This document shows positions 35,871-44,368 of a DNA stretch of 64,000 bases, in pieces (the first letter of the stretch is position 1; every line of letters begins with the position of its first letter). Below the pieces are notes generated by a model that ran no database searches, was not told where the DNA came from, and saw only the letters and a list, made by a program, of their open reading frames with translations. The position numbers and the translations under genes were made by a program. Origin of the DNA: Ramlibacter alkalitolerans (GTDB taxonomy: Bacteria; Pseudomonadota; Gammaproteobacteria; Burkholderiales; Burkholderiaceae_C); NCBI RefSeq assembly GCF_016722765.1, contig NZ_JAEQND010000009.1:225850-289849 (forward strand), read 5' to 3'.

Positions 35871-36866
35871 TCAGAAGGGCGGCAGTCCGGCGGCCGAGGC
35901 GGCGTTCTCGATCGGCACGGCGAAGCCGATGCCGATGAACGTGCGCGCGGAAGTCGGGTTGAGGATGGCGGTGACGATGCCCACCACTTCACCATCCATC
36001 GTGACCAGCGGACCCCCGGAGTTGCCCGGGTTGGCGGCGGCGTCGAACTGGATCAGGTTCTTCATTTCCTGCTTGCCCTCGGGCGAGCGGAACACCCGGC
36101 CCAGCCCGGAGATCACGCCGCCGGAACCCGAGGGCCCGATGCCGAACGGGAAGCCGACGGCCAGCACCTTGTCGCCGGGGGCGAGGTCGCTGGTGGAGCG
36201 CATGGTGGCGGCGATCAGGTCGTCGGGGATCTTGCTGGCCTGCAGCACGGCGAGGTCGTTCTCGGCCTGCACGCCGGTGATGGTGGCATCGGCTTCGAGC
36301 CCGTCGTAGAAGATCACGCGGACGTGGTCGGCGCCGTGCACCACGTGCAGGTTGGTGAGGATCACGCCCTTGTCGATGATCACCACGCCGGTGCCCACGC
36401 CGTTCTCGACCTCGTCGCTGTCGCCGGTCTGGTCGGTGGTCGCCGGGCCGAGCGGCTTCGGCTTGGCGGTCTTGGCGGCGAGCTTCGCCTCCGTATCCTT
36501 CAGCCGGCTCTTCTTGACGTAGCTCACCACGCGCACGACGGAGGGCCGGATGTTCTCGTAGGCCCGCGCGTACTCCGACGGCATGACCTGCGTCTCCATC
36601 GTCTTGAGCACGGCGGCGTTGATGTCGTCCTGCGTGAGCTTGCGCGGCATGGGCCGCAGCGCCAGGCTCATGGCCAGTGCGATGCCCAGCAGAAGGATCG
36701 CGCTCCAGAGGAGCGCGGGACTGGAAGGAGCGAGGCCGAATCGGCGCCGGGGCACGGGCGCCGCGGGCGCCGGCGGGGCCTCGGCGTTGTCCACGGGCGT
36801 ACCGGGATGGTCGGCTGCCGCGGGCCTTGCAGGGCGGCTGGAACTGTAAAGGGCTGGCCTGCGCAT
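35871..36866 (-). CDS. Membrane-anchored trypsin-like serine protease (DegP/HtrA-like, no PDZ)
   Basis: A 331-residue S1C-type protease. A Pro/Ala-rich N-terminus leads to one membrane anchor (LLWSAILLLGIALAMSLALR), then the protease domain with the catalytic triad: His in VILTNLHVVHGADHVRV, Asp in GVQAENDLAVLQAS and Ser in DAAANPGNSGGPLVTMDGEV. It ends right after the domain (AVPIENAASAAGLPPF), so the PDZ domains of DegP/DegS are absent. The start at 36866 has AAGGA six bases upstream. It probably cleaves misfolded periplasmic proteins. Confidence 0.88.
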   Translation of the reverse strand: MRRPALYSSSRPARPAAADHPGTPVDNAEAPPAPAAPVPRRRFGLAPSSPALLWSAILLLGIALAMSLALRPMPRKLTQDDINAAVLKTMETQVMPSEYARAYENIRPSVVRVVSYVKKSRLKDTEAKLAAKTAKPKPLGPATTDQTGDSDEVENGVGTGVVIIDKGVILTNLHVVHGADHVRVIFYDGLEADATITGVQAENDLAVLQASKIPDDLIAATMRSTSDLAPGDKVLAVGFPFGIGPSGSGGVISGLGRVFRSPEGKQEMKNLIQFDAAANPGNSGGPLVTMDGEVVGIVTAILNPTSARTFIGIGFAVPIENAASAAGLPPF

Positions 36867-37002
36867 CCGTGATCCTTGGGCTTGTCCGTGAAGACTCCGC
36901 GGGCCACGCCGTTGCAGCCCTGGCGGTGAACACACGGTATCACGCTTTTCGGGGCTCTGCACGGCCTGCGCGATGATCATCCCGGATGTGGAAACCCCTT
37001 CT

Positions 37003-37833
37003 ATGTGGATAGATACGCACTGCCATCTCGACGCCGGCGAGTTCGCTCGAGACACCGATGCGGTGCGGCAGCGGGCCCGCGCCGCGGGAGTGCTGCACTG
37101 CGTGCTGCCGGCGGTGCTGCCGGCCAACTTCGAGGCGGTGCGCGCCCTGGCGCACCGCCATGCCGACAGCTATGCCCTGGGCATCCACCCGCTGTGCACG
37201 GGGGAGGCCGGCGAGGAGGACCTGGCGCTGCTCGACCGGGCCCTGGCGGCGGCCCGGGACGACCCGCGCCTGGTCGCCGTCGGCGAGATCGGCCTCGACT
37301 ATTTCGTGCCGGGGCTGGATGCGGCGAAGCAGGAATATTTCTACCGCGAGCAGTTGCGGCTGGCGCGCCGGCACGCGCTGCCGGTGCTGCTGCACGTACG
37401 CCGGTCGGCCGACGGCTTGCTGCGCGAGCTGCGGCGCACGCCGGTGGGCGGCATCGCCCACGCCTTCAACGGCAGCCTGCAGCAGGCGCACGAATTCGTG
37501 AAGCTCGGCTTGCGGCTCGGCTTCGGCGGCACCGTCACCTACGAGCGCGCGCTGCAGATCCGCCGGCTGGCGCGCGAACTGCCGCTGGAGGCCCTGGTGC
37601 TGGAGACGGACGCGCCCGACATTCCGCCGCGCTGGCTGTACCGGACGGCGGAGGAGCGCGCCGCTGGCCAGCCGCAGGGCCGCAACGAGCCGGGCGAACT
37701 CCCCGCCATCGGCGCCGTGCTGGCGCAATTGCGCGGCCTGCCGGTGGACGAACTGGCGGCCGCCACCACCCGCAATGCCGGCGAGGCGCTGCCGCGGCTG
37801 GCCGCGCTGCTGGCGTCCGGGACAGGAAACTAG
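37003..37833 (+). CDS. tatD: TatD-family metal-dependent hydrolase
   Basis: A 276-residue DNase/hydrolase of the TatD family. The metal-ligand motifs are all present: MWIDTHCHLD, VGEIGLDYFV, LLHVRRSADG, GGIAHAFNGS and VLETDAPDIPPRWL. Start ATG at 37003 fits the conserved N-terminus. The stop overlaps the stop region of a convergent gene by four bases. Confidence 0.93.
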   Translation: MWIDTHCHLDAGEFARDTDAVRQRARAAGVLHCVLPAVLPANFEAVRALAHRHADSYALGIHPLCTGEAGEEDLALLDRALAAARDDPRLVAVGEIGLDYFVPGLDAAKQEYFYREQLRLARRHALPVLLHVRRSADGLLRELRRTPVGGIAHAFNGSLQQAHEFVKLGLRLGFGGTVTYERALQIRRLARELPLEALVLETDAPDIPPRWLYRTAEERAAGQPQGRNEPGELPAIGAVLAQLRGLPVDELAAATTRNAGEALPRLAALLASGTGN

Positions 37834-38684
37834 GCCAGCGGCCTGGCCTTCTGCGCCATCCAGGCGAGCTGGGTGTGAAGCTCGTTCTGCAGGCACTGCA
37901 GGTGCTGCAGCTCGGCGACCGTGCGCGTCGCCGCCACTTCGAGCTCGTGCCGGGCGTCGATGGCGGCCAGCAGCTGCGCCGGTTCGGGGTGCTGCGTGTC
38001 CGCCCCGTCCAGCAGCGCCTGCAGCCGCTGCTGCAACTGCAGGCTCGCCGGGCGCAACTCCTCGTGCAGCAGCTTGCACAAGGCCGTGCGGTGCGCCAGG
38101 ACCTGGTCGCCCAGGTTGCGTGCGGCCCGCGCGGCGCCGCACAGCCCCTGCACCCGGTGCAGCCTGTCCTGCAGCGCCTCACCCCGGCGGCCGAGCTCCT
38201 GCAGCGCGCGCCGCGAGACCTCCGCCGTCGCCGGCGTCCGGCGCGTGGCCAGGGCCTGTTCCATGCCGCCCAGCCAGAGCAGGCCCTGGCGCGCCCGCTT
38301 GTCGATGGAGCGGGACTCCATCTGCACTTCGGCCCACAGCAGGCGCGTGAGCGCGGCGTCCGCGGCATGGCGGCCGACGAAATGCAGGCCGAGGGTGGCG
38401 AGCCGCTGCGCCGCCGCAGCGAGCGCCGCGGCCTGGCGCCGGAACTCGGCGAACGGGAAGGCGCGGCCGCGGGCGGGCAGGAAGTCGACCGCCGCGCTCG
38501 CGTCCTGCAGGGCGTGCAAGGCCCGGTTCAGTTCGCCCAGGGTCCAGGTCGCTTCGGCGTCCTGCAACCGCTCGCGCACGCTGGCCAGGCGCGGCACCCG
38601 CCGGCCGGCCAGGCCGTGCAGCACCTGCTGGGCGGCGGCCGCGAGCGAGGAGGCGGAGCGCGTCGGCATCGTGTATTCGGTCAT
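37830..38684 (-). CDS. Hypothetical helical protein
   Basis: A 284-residue Ala/Leu/Gln/Arg-rich protein predicted to be almost wholly alpha-helical, probably with coiled-coil stretches (residues 80-110 and 160-270). No signal peptide, membrane helix or known motif is visible. The frame is kept open with a plausible start ATG at 38684 and ends four bases inside tatD on the other strand. Codon usage looks like that of its neighbours, so I consider it a real gene of unknown function. Confidence 0.65.
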   Translation of the reverse strand: MTEYTMPTRSASSLAAAAQQVLHGLAGRRVPRLASVRERLQDAEATWTLGELNRALHALQDASAAVDFLPARGRAFPFAEFRRQAAALAAAAQRLATLGLHFVGRHAADAALTRLLWAEVQMESRSIDKRARQGLLWLGGMEQALATRRTPATAEVSRRALQELGRRGEALQDRLHRVQGLCGAARAARNLGDQVLAHRTALCKLLHEELRPASLQLQQRLQALLDGADTQHPEPAQLLAAIDARHELEVAATRTVAELQHLQCLQNELHTQLAWMAQKARPLA

Positions 38685-38877
38685 CGCTGGACTCAGGGGA
38701 AACCCGGATGCGATGGATTCTGGGGCGCCTGGCGCGGCCGGCTGCGTGACATACGGCACGCGAGCCGGGGGCGCGCCGCATCCGGACCGCTGCGCGCGAC
38801 GGCCGGGGCCGTGGTGCGCGCAGGCGGTGCGCGATCGTTGCCGGGCAGGGCCTCCGCCGCCCGGATAATCGGCCGCC

Positions 38878-39633
38878 GTGGCCCGAACAGCGAACCTGCA
38901 ACTTCCCGAAGTCAACTTCTCCGACCACGGCGACGTCCGCTACCTGCATCTCGGGACCGAATGGATCCAGGGCTCCATGCGGCTGGACGAGCCCTTCGAC
39001 ATCGACCTGGACTACGTGCAGCGCATGATGGCCTGGCTGCTGTTCGTGGAGCCGCAGTCGGTGGCGAAGCGGCACGCCATGCAGCTGGGGCTGGGCGCCG
39101 CCGCGCTCACCAAGTTCTGCCACCGCAAGCTGCGCATGAAGACGACGGCCATCGAGCTGAACCCGCAGGTGGTCGCCGCCTGCCGCCTGTGGTTCAAGCT
39201 GCCCAAGGACGACACGCGCCTGTCCGTGATCCTGGGCGACGCCGCGCAGGTGGTGGCGCACGATCACTGGCGCGGCCAGGTCGACGCGCTGCAGGTGGAC
39301 CTGTACGACCACGAAGCGGCCGCCCCGGTCCTGGACAGCGAGGCGTTCTACCGCGACTGCCGCGGCCTGCTGACCGAGGATGGCTGCATGACTGTCAACC
39401 TGTTCGGCCGTTCCTCCAGCTACGAGCGCAGCCTGGCGCGCATCCAGTCGGCCTTCGGTGCGGAGGCGGTGTGGGCGTTCCGGCCCACGCGCGAAGGCAA
39501 CACGGTGGTGCTGGCCCTGCGCGAGCCGGTGCACCCGCGGCGCGGCGAACTGGCCCTGCGCGCCGACGCGATCGCGGACCGCTGGGGGCTGCCGGCGCGG
39601 AAATGGCTGCGGGTGTTCAAGCCGGCTGGATGA
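38878..39633 (+). CDS. Spermidine-synthase-like methyltransferase-fold protein
   Basis: A 251-residue protein with GTG start. It has the polyamine-synthase core: QLGLGAAALTKFCHRKL in the dinucleotide loop position, TTAIELNPQVVAACRLWFKL, ILGDAAQVVAHDHW and ALQVDLYDHEAAAPVLDSEA. The DYVQRMMAWLLF near residue 45 corresponds to the family's substrate lid. The usual N-terminal beta domain is short, and the catalytic Asp is found as VDLYD instead of DLTDP. Could be a spermidine synthase homologue of altered specificity. Confidence 0.78.
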   Translation: MARTANLQLPEVNFSDHGDVRYLHLGTEWIQGSMRLDEPFDIDLDYVQRMMAWLLFVEPQSVAKRHAMQLGLGAAALTKFCHRKLRMKTTAIELNPQVVAACRLWFKLPKDDTRLSVILGDAAQVVAHDHWRGQVDALQVDLYDHEAAAPVLDSEAFYRDCRGLLTEDGCMTVNLFGRSSSYERSLARIQSAFGAEAVWAFRPTREGNTVVLALREPVHPRRGELALRADAIADRWGLPARKWLRVFKPAG

Positions 39634-39637
39634 AGGC

Positions 39638-39671
39638 GGACAGCCGGGACAGCCGGACAGCCGGACAGCCG
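39638..39671. repeat. Short tandem repeat GGACAGCC(G), four units
   Basis: Four units of GGACAGCC(G), spaced 8-9 bases, start five bases after the stop at 39633 and run directly into repeat B copy 2. The same GGACAGCC sequence begins the arm of repeat B copy 3 at 46525. Confidence 0.7.
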
Positions 39672-39771
39672 AACGCAGAAGCCGCGAAAGCTACGCAGAA
39701 ACCGCAAAAAAGAAATTCATCATGGGATGTCCTTTTGCGGCTTTTGCGTAGCTTTCGCGGCTTCTGCGTTC
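39671..39771. repeat. Repeat B copy 2
   Basis: Left arm GAACGCAGAAGCCGCGAAAG then CTACGCAGAAACCGC pairs with right arm GCGGCTTTTGCGTAG then CTTTCGCGGCTTCTGCGTTC. Where copy 1 has AAAAGT, this copy has GAAAGC in both arms, so pairing is kept by compensating changes. It lies between two plus-strand genes. Confidence 0.85.
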
Positions 39772-39822
39772 ATCTCTCCCCGGCCCTTCCCCCCCCACCG
39801 CCCACGGCTACCATTCACCCCC

Positions 39823-41613
39823 ATGAGCGCGCACCCCAAGCTGAAGATCTCCGCCCGCACGCCGCCGCGCGGGCCGCTGCAGTGGCGGCAGATGGTGGAG
39901 TGGCTCAGCGAGGACGGCGTGATCTCGCCCGAGGAAGCACGGCGCACCATCGCGCGCTGCTCGCAGGCCGAAAGCGCCCAGCATCCGCTCGTGCGGCTGG
40001 CCGCGGTCGCGATGACGCGGGCCTCGGATGGCAAGCCGCTGGACCTGGAGATGCTCACGCAGTACCTGGCGGCCCGCGCGCAGATGGACTACCTGCGCAT
40101 CGATCCGCTGAAGGTGGACGTGGCCAAGGTCGCCGACACGATGAGCGCCGCCTATGCCGAGCGCCATCGCGTGCTGCCGGTGCAGGTCACGGGCAACGAG
40201 ATCGTCGTCGCCACGGCCGAACCCTTCGTCGCCGACTGGGTCGACGAGGTCGAGCGGCAGTCGCGCCGCAGCGTGCGCCGGGTGGTCTCCAACCCGCAGG
40301 AGATCACCCGCTACACGGCCGAATTCTTCGCGCTGGCCAAGTCGGTGCGCGCGGCCCAGAAGGCCGGCAGCAGCGCCACCGCCGCCAGCTTCGAGCAGCT
40401 GGTCGAACTGGGCAAGTCCAACAAGCAGCTCGATGCCAACGACCAGGGCGTGGTCCAGGTGGTCGACTGGTTGTGGCAGTACGCCTTCGACCAGCGCGCC
40501 AGCGACATCCACCTGGAGCCGCGGCGCGAGCAGGGCGTGATCCGCTTCCGGATCGACGGCGTGCTGCACCCGGTCTACCAGATGCCGCCGGCGGTGCTGA
40601 ATGCGATGACGGCCCGCATCAAGCTGCTCGGGCGCATGGACGTGGTGGAAAAGCGCCGGCCGCAGGATGGCCGCATCAAGACCCGCAACCCGCGCGGCGA
40701 CGAGGTCGAGATGCGCCTGTCGACGCTGCCCACGGCCTTCGGCGAGAAGATGGTGATGCGCATCTTCGATCCCGACACGGCGGTGAAGGACCTCGACGCG
40801 CTGGGCTTCGCGCCGCACGACGCGCAGCGCTGGGAAGCGCTGGTCCGGCGCGGCCACGGCATCGTGCTGGTGACCGGGCCGACGGGGTCCGGCAAGACGA
40901 CCACGCTCTATTCGACGCTCAAGCGCCTCGCCACCGAGGAGGTGAACGTCAGCACCGTGGAGGACCCGATCGAGATGATCGAGCCCTCCTTCAACCAGAC
41001 GCAGGTGCAGACGCAGATCGACTTCGGCTTCGCCGAAGGGCTGCGTGCGCTGATGCGGCAGGACCCCGACATCATCATGGTGGGCGAAATCCGCGACCTC
41101 ACCACGGCCGACATGGCGGTGCAGGCCGCGCTCACCGGCCACCTCGTGTTCTCCACGCTGCACACCAACGATGCGCCCTCGGCCGTCACCCGGCTGATGG
41201 AGCTCGGCGTGCCGGCCTACCTGATCAACGCCACGCTGGTCGGCGTGCTGGCCCAGCGCCTGGTGCGCACCCTGTGCAGGCAGTGCCGCAGCCCCGACCC
41301 GGAGTCACCCCGCAGCGCGCTGGACGAGGTGGTCAAGCCCTGGAAGATCACCGGCACCTGGCAGCCGTACCGGCCGGTCGGCTGCGTCGACTGCCGCATG
41401 ACCGGCTTCCTCGGCCGCATGGGCCTCTACGAACTGCTGGCCGTGACCGAAGGCTTCAAGGAGCAGGTGACGCGCGACCCCTCCATGCATGCGCTGCGCC
41501 GGCAAGCGGTGGCCGACGGCATGCGCCCACTGCGGCTGGCGGGCGCGCTGCGCGTGGCCGAGGGCCTGACGACGCTCGAGGAAGTCCTGGCCGCGACACC
41601 GTCGCTCGAGTGA
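39823..41613 (+). CDS. GspE/PilB-type secretion ATPase (orphan)
   Basis: A 596-residue type II secretion/type IV pilus assembly ATPase. The N-terminal domain runs to about 200. The ATPase domain has YAFDQRASDIHLEPRREQGV, Walker A GIVLVTGPTGSGKTTTLYST, the Asp box STVEDPIEMIEPSFNQTQVQ, Walker B DPDIIMVGEIRDL and the His box TGHLVFSTLHTNDAPSAVTR. The C-terminal zinc domain has paired cysteines (CRQCRSPDPES and CVDCRMTGFLGRMGLYELL). No other secretion or pilus gene is in the window, so it may serve a system encoded elsewhere. Confidence 0.92.
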   Translation: MSAHPKLKISARTPPRGPLQWRQMVEWLSEDGVISPEEARRTIARCSQAESAQHPLVRLAAVAMTRASDGKPLDLEMLTQYLAARAQMDYLRIDPLKVDVAKVADTMSAAYAERHRVLPVQVTGNEIVVATAEPFVADWVDEVERQSRRSVRRVVSNPQEITRYTAEFFALAKSVRAAQKAGSSATAASFEQLVELGKSNKQLDANDQGVVQVVDWLWQYAFDQRASDIHLEPRREQGVIRFRIDGVLHPVYQMPPAVLNAMTARIKLLGRMDVVEKRRPQDGRIKTRNPRGDEVEMRLSTLPTAFGEKMVMRIFDPDTAVKDLDALGFAPHDAQRWEALVRRGHGIVLVTGPTGSGKTTTLYSTLKRLATEEVNVSTVEDPIEMIEPSFNQTQVQTQIDFGFAEGLRALMRQDPDIIMVGEIRDLTTADMAVQAALTGHLVFSTLHTNDAPSAVTRLMELGVPAYLINATLVGVLAQRLVRTLCRQCRSPDPESPRSALDEVVKPWKITGTWQPYRPVGCVDCRMTGFLGRMGLYELLAVTEGFKEQVTRDPSMHALRRQAVADGMRPLRLAGALRVAEGLTTLEEVLAATPSLE

Positions 41614-41747
41614 CAGCTGCGCACCGTCCGCTCGCCGGATGGCGAGGCCCGGCCGCGGGTAACGGGTTGTAGGTGATACCCACATCAGTGGGGCACGTTT
41701 GATCCTCCACAATCCGCCGGTCGCAAATCCAAGTCTCAGGAGACAAC

Positions 41748-42236
41748 ATGAGAATCAAGAGCCAAAAGGATTTCTGGTCCGGGCTCATGTTCATGGGCGT
41801 CGGCATCGCGTTCGCGTGGGGCGCCACGAACTACACGATCGGCGAAGGCGCCCGGATGGGCCCGGGGTATTTCCCGCTGGTGCTCGGCATCCTGCTCACG
41901 CTGATCGGCGTGTTCATCACGTTCGAGGCGCTCGTGGTCGAGACCGAGGACGGCGAGCCGATCGGCAAGTGGGCCTGGAAGCCTCTGGGCTTCATCATCG
42001 GCGCCAACCTGATCTTCGGCATCCTGCTCGCCGGCCTGCCCAAGATCGGCCTGCCGGCCATGGGCCTGATCGTGGCCATCTACGCGCTCACCTTCGTCTC
42101 CAGCCTGGCCGGCGAGGAGCACAACACGAAGGAAGTGGCCGTGCTCGCCACGGTGCTCGCGGTTGGCAGCTACCTCGCGTTCATCGTCCTGCTCAAGCTG
42201 CAGTTCCCGGTCTGGCCCAGCTTCATCAGCGGCTGA
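41748..42236 (+). CDS. tctB: Tripartite tricarboxylate transporter small membrane subunit TctB
   Basis: A 162-residue protein with four hydrophobic segments (LMFMGVGIAFAWGATNY, GPGYFPLVLGILLTLIGVFI, ANLIFGILLAGLPKIGLPAM, VLAVGSYLAFIVLL). The TctB mark GEGARMGPGYFP is present. CAGGAGA precedes the ATG. It starts an operon with tctA; no TctC receptor is adjacent. Confidence 0.92.
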   Translation: MRIKSQKDFWSGLMFMGVGIAFAWGATNYTIGEGARMGPGYFPLVLGILLTLIGVFITFEALVVETEDGEPIGKWAWKPLGFIIGANLIFGILLAGLPKIGLPAMGLIVAIYALTFVSSLAGEEHNTKEVAVLATVLAVGSYLAFIVLLKLQFPVWPSFISG

Positions 42237-42249
42237 GAGGAAGAACAAC

Positions 42250-43761
42250 ATGGACCTCATTAGCAACCTCTCGCTCGGTTTCGGCGTCGCCTTCACGCCG
42301 ATCAACCTCCTCTACTGCTTCATCGGCTGCCTGCTCGGCACGCTGATCGGCGTGCTGCCCGGCGTCGGCCCGGTGGCCACGATCGCCATGCTGCTGCCCG
42401 CCACCTACGCGCTGCCGCCGGTCTCCGCCCTGATCATGCTGGCCGGCATCTACTACGGCGCGCAGTACGGCGGCTCCACCACCGCCATCCTGGTCAACCT
42501 GCCGGGCGAATCGTCCTCGGTGGTGACCGTGATCGACGGCTACCAGATGGCGCGCCAGGGGCGTGCCGGCCCAGCGCTCGCGGCCGCCGGCCTGGGCTCC
42601 TTCTTCGCCGGCTGCGTGGGCACCCTGATCCTGGCCGGCTTCGCCGCGCCGCTGACCGAAGTCGCTTTCAAGTTCGGCCCGGCCGAATACTTCTCGCTGA
42701 TGGTGCTGGGCCTGATCGGCGCCGTGGTGCTGGCTTCCGGCTCGCTGGTCAAGGCCATCGCCATGATCGTGCTGGGCCTGCTGCTGGGGCTGGTGGGCAC
42801 GGACGTGAACTCCGGCGTCGCCCGCTTCTCGTTCGACATCCCCGAACTCACCGACGGCATCGGCTTCATCACGCTGGCCATGGGCGTGTTCGGCTACGGC
42901 GAAATCATCAGCAACCTGGGCAAGAGCGATGAGCATCGCGAGGTCTTCACCAGCAAGGTGCACGGCCTGATGCCCACCAAGGAGGACTTCAAGCGCATGC
43001 TGCCGGCCGTGCTGCGCGGCACCGCGCTCGGCTCGGCGCTGGGCATCCTGCCCGGTGGCGGCGCCCTGCTGTCCGCCTTCGCCGCCTACACGGTGGAAAA
43101 GAAGACCAAGCTGCACCCGGGCGAAGTGCCCTTCGGCAAGGGCAACATCCGCGGCGTCGCGGCGCCCGAATCGGCCAACAACGCCGGCTCGCAGACCTCC
43201 TTCATCCCGCTGCTGACGCTGGGCATCCCGCCCAACGCGGTGATGGCGCTGATGGTGGGCGCCATGACGATCCACAACATCCAGCCGGGCCCGCAGGTGA
43301 TGACCAGCAACCCGCAGCTGTTCTGGGGCCTGATCGCTTCCATGTGGCTCGGCAACGCGATGCTGGTGATCCTGAACCTGCCGCTGATCGGCATGTGGAT
43401 CAAGCTGCTCACGGTGCCCTATCGCTGGCTGTTCCCCTCGATCGTGCTGTTCTGCGCCATCGGCGTGTACTCCACGAACAACAACGTGTTCGACATCTGG
43501 ATGGTCGCGATCTTCGGCGTGGTGGGCTACATGTTCATCAAGCTGGGGTGCGAACCGGCGCCGCTGCTGCTCGGATTCATCCTCGGCCCGATGATGGAGG
43601 AGAACCTGCGGCGCGCCCTGCTGCTGTCGCGCGGCGACTGGAGCGTGCTGGTCACGCGCCCGCTGTCCGCCGGCCTGCTCGCCGCCGCCGCCCTGCTGGT
43701 GATCATCGTGGCGCTGCCCGCGGTCAAGAGCAAGCGCGAGGAAGCCTTCGTCGAGGACTGA
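42250..43761 (+). CDS. tctA: Tripartite tricarboxylate transporter large membrane subunit TctA
   Basis: A 503-residue permease with about 11-12 membrane segments. TctA signature stretches are LLGTLIGVLPGVGPVATIAM, YYGAQYGGSTTAILVNLPGE, GILPGGGALLSAFAAYTVEK, GVAAPESANNAGSQTSFIPL and LGFILGPMMEENLRRALLLS. It starts 13 bases after tctB. It takes up a carboxylate delivered by a Bug-type receptor encoded elsewhere, possibly the one at 50454-51443. Confidence 0.95.
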   Translation: MDLISNLSLGFGVAFTPINLLYCFIGCLLGTLIGVLPGVGPVATIAMLLPATYALPPVSALIMLAGIYYGAQYGGSTTAILVNLPGESSSVVTVIDGYQMARQGRAGPALAAAGLGSFFAGCVGTLILAGFAAPLTEVAFKFGPAEYFSLMVLGLIGAVVLASGSLVKAIAMIVLGLLLGLVGTDVNSGVARFSFDIPELTDGIGFITLAMGVFGYGEIISNLGKSDEHREVFTSKVHGLMPTKEDFKRMLPAVLRGTALGSALGILPGGGALLSAFAAYTVEKKTKLHPGEVPFGKGNIRGVAAPESANNAGSQTSFIPLLTLGIPPNAVMALMVGAMTIHNIQPGPQVMTSNPQLFWGLIASMWLGNAMLVILNLPLIGMWIKLLTVPYRWLFPSIVLFCAIGVYSTNNNVFDIWMVAIFGVVGYMFIKLGCEPAPLLLGFILGPMMEENLRRALLLSRGDWSVLVTRPLSAGLLAAAALLVIIVALPAVKSKREEAFVED

Positions 43762-43783
43762 CGCGCGTCCCCGCACCGCAACG

Positions 43784-43812
43784 GAACGGCCCTTCAGGGC
43801 CGTTCTTTTTTT
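43784..43812 (+). terminator. Strong intrinsic terminator of tctBA
   Basis: GAACGGCCC TTCA GGGCCGTTC makes a 9-bp stem with a 4-base loop, followed by a run of seven T, 23 bases after the tctA stop. It is the clearest factor-independent terminator in the window. Confidence 0.93.
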
Positions 43813-43838
43813 CCCCCGACGGCCCGGCTGACGCTAGC

Positions 43839-44306
43839 ATGCGGGCCATCGTGCGTACCTCGACCGTTTCCATCCTGTTCTCCCCGATCATCGTCCTGCT
43901 GGGGGCCTGGGCCTGGGTGACCGACTTCGTGACGATCCAGGGCGAGTCGACCATCTACACGGTGGCCTGCAACAACGGCGAGTGGCGCGGCGACACCTGC
44001 ACCGGCGCGCTCGCGGCGAGCGGCCGCTTCCGCTTCCGCGCGCTGCCGCGGCGCAAGGAAGTGCTGTTCTGGACGCCCGGCAAGAACGAGCCGTCCGGCC
44101 GCTTCATCGATTGCCGCATCGAGGACGGCCGCAACTGGACCTGCCCGCCCAGCGCCGATGCGCCGCGGACCATCACGCTGTCGCTGGAGCACGGGCAGGC
44201 CACGCACGATGCGACCGGCCGGACGCAATCGTTCCGCGCCGTCTCCAAGTGGCGCTGGATGCTGCTCCGTTGGGGCGTTCCCACGGGGCGCACCGCGGAC
44301 TACTGA
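43839..44306 (+). CDS. Hypothetical membrane-anchored protein
   Basis: A 155-residue protein with one N-terminal hydrophobic helix (SILFSPIIVLLGAWAWVTDF) and a periplasmic domain holding four cysteines (YTVACNNGEWRGDTC, RFIDCRIEDGRNWTC) that could form two disulfides. No known family recognised. It begins just after the tctA terminator, so it has its own promoter. Confidence 0.6.
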   Translation: MRAIVRTSTVSILFSPIIVLLGAWAWVTDFVTIQGESTIYTVACNNGEWRGDTCTGALAASGRFRFRALPRRKEVLFWTPGKNEPSGRFIDCRIEDGRNWTCPPSADAPRTITLSLEHGQATHDATGRTQSFRAVSKWRWMLLRWGVPTGRTADY

Positions 44307-44368
44307 GGCGGCGGAAGGCCGACTCGGCTTTCCGCGACAATGGCCGCGTCCCTCCGCGAACGGCCCCC

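Noticed and set aside
37005..41672. Open plus-strand frame of 1555 codons spanning four genes
   Set aside because: It is a shadow: the frame overlies tatD, an opposite-strand gene, the spermidine-synthase-like gene and the GspE gene in another phase, and its translation is low-complexity Arg/Ala/Gly.
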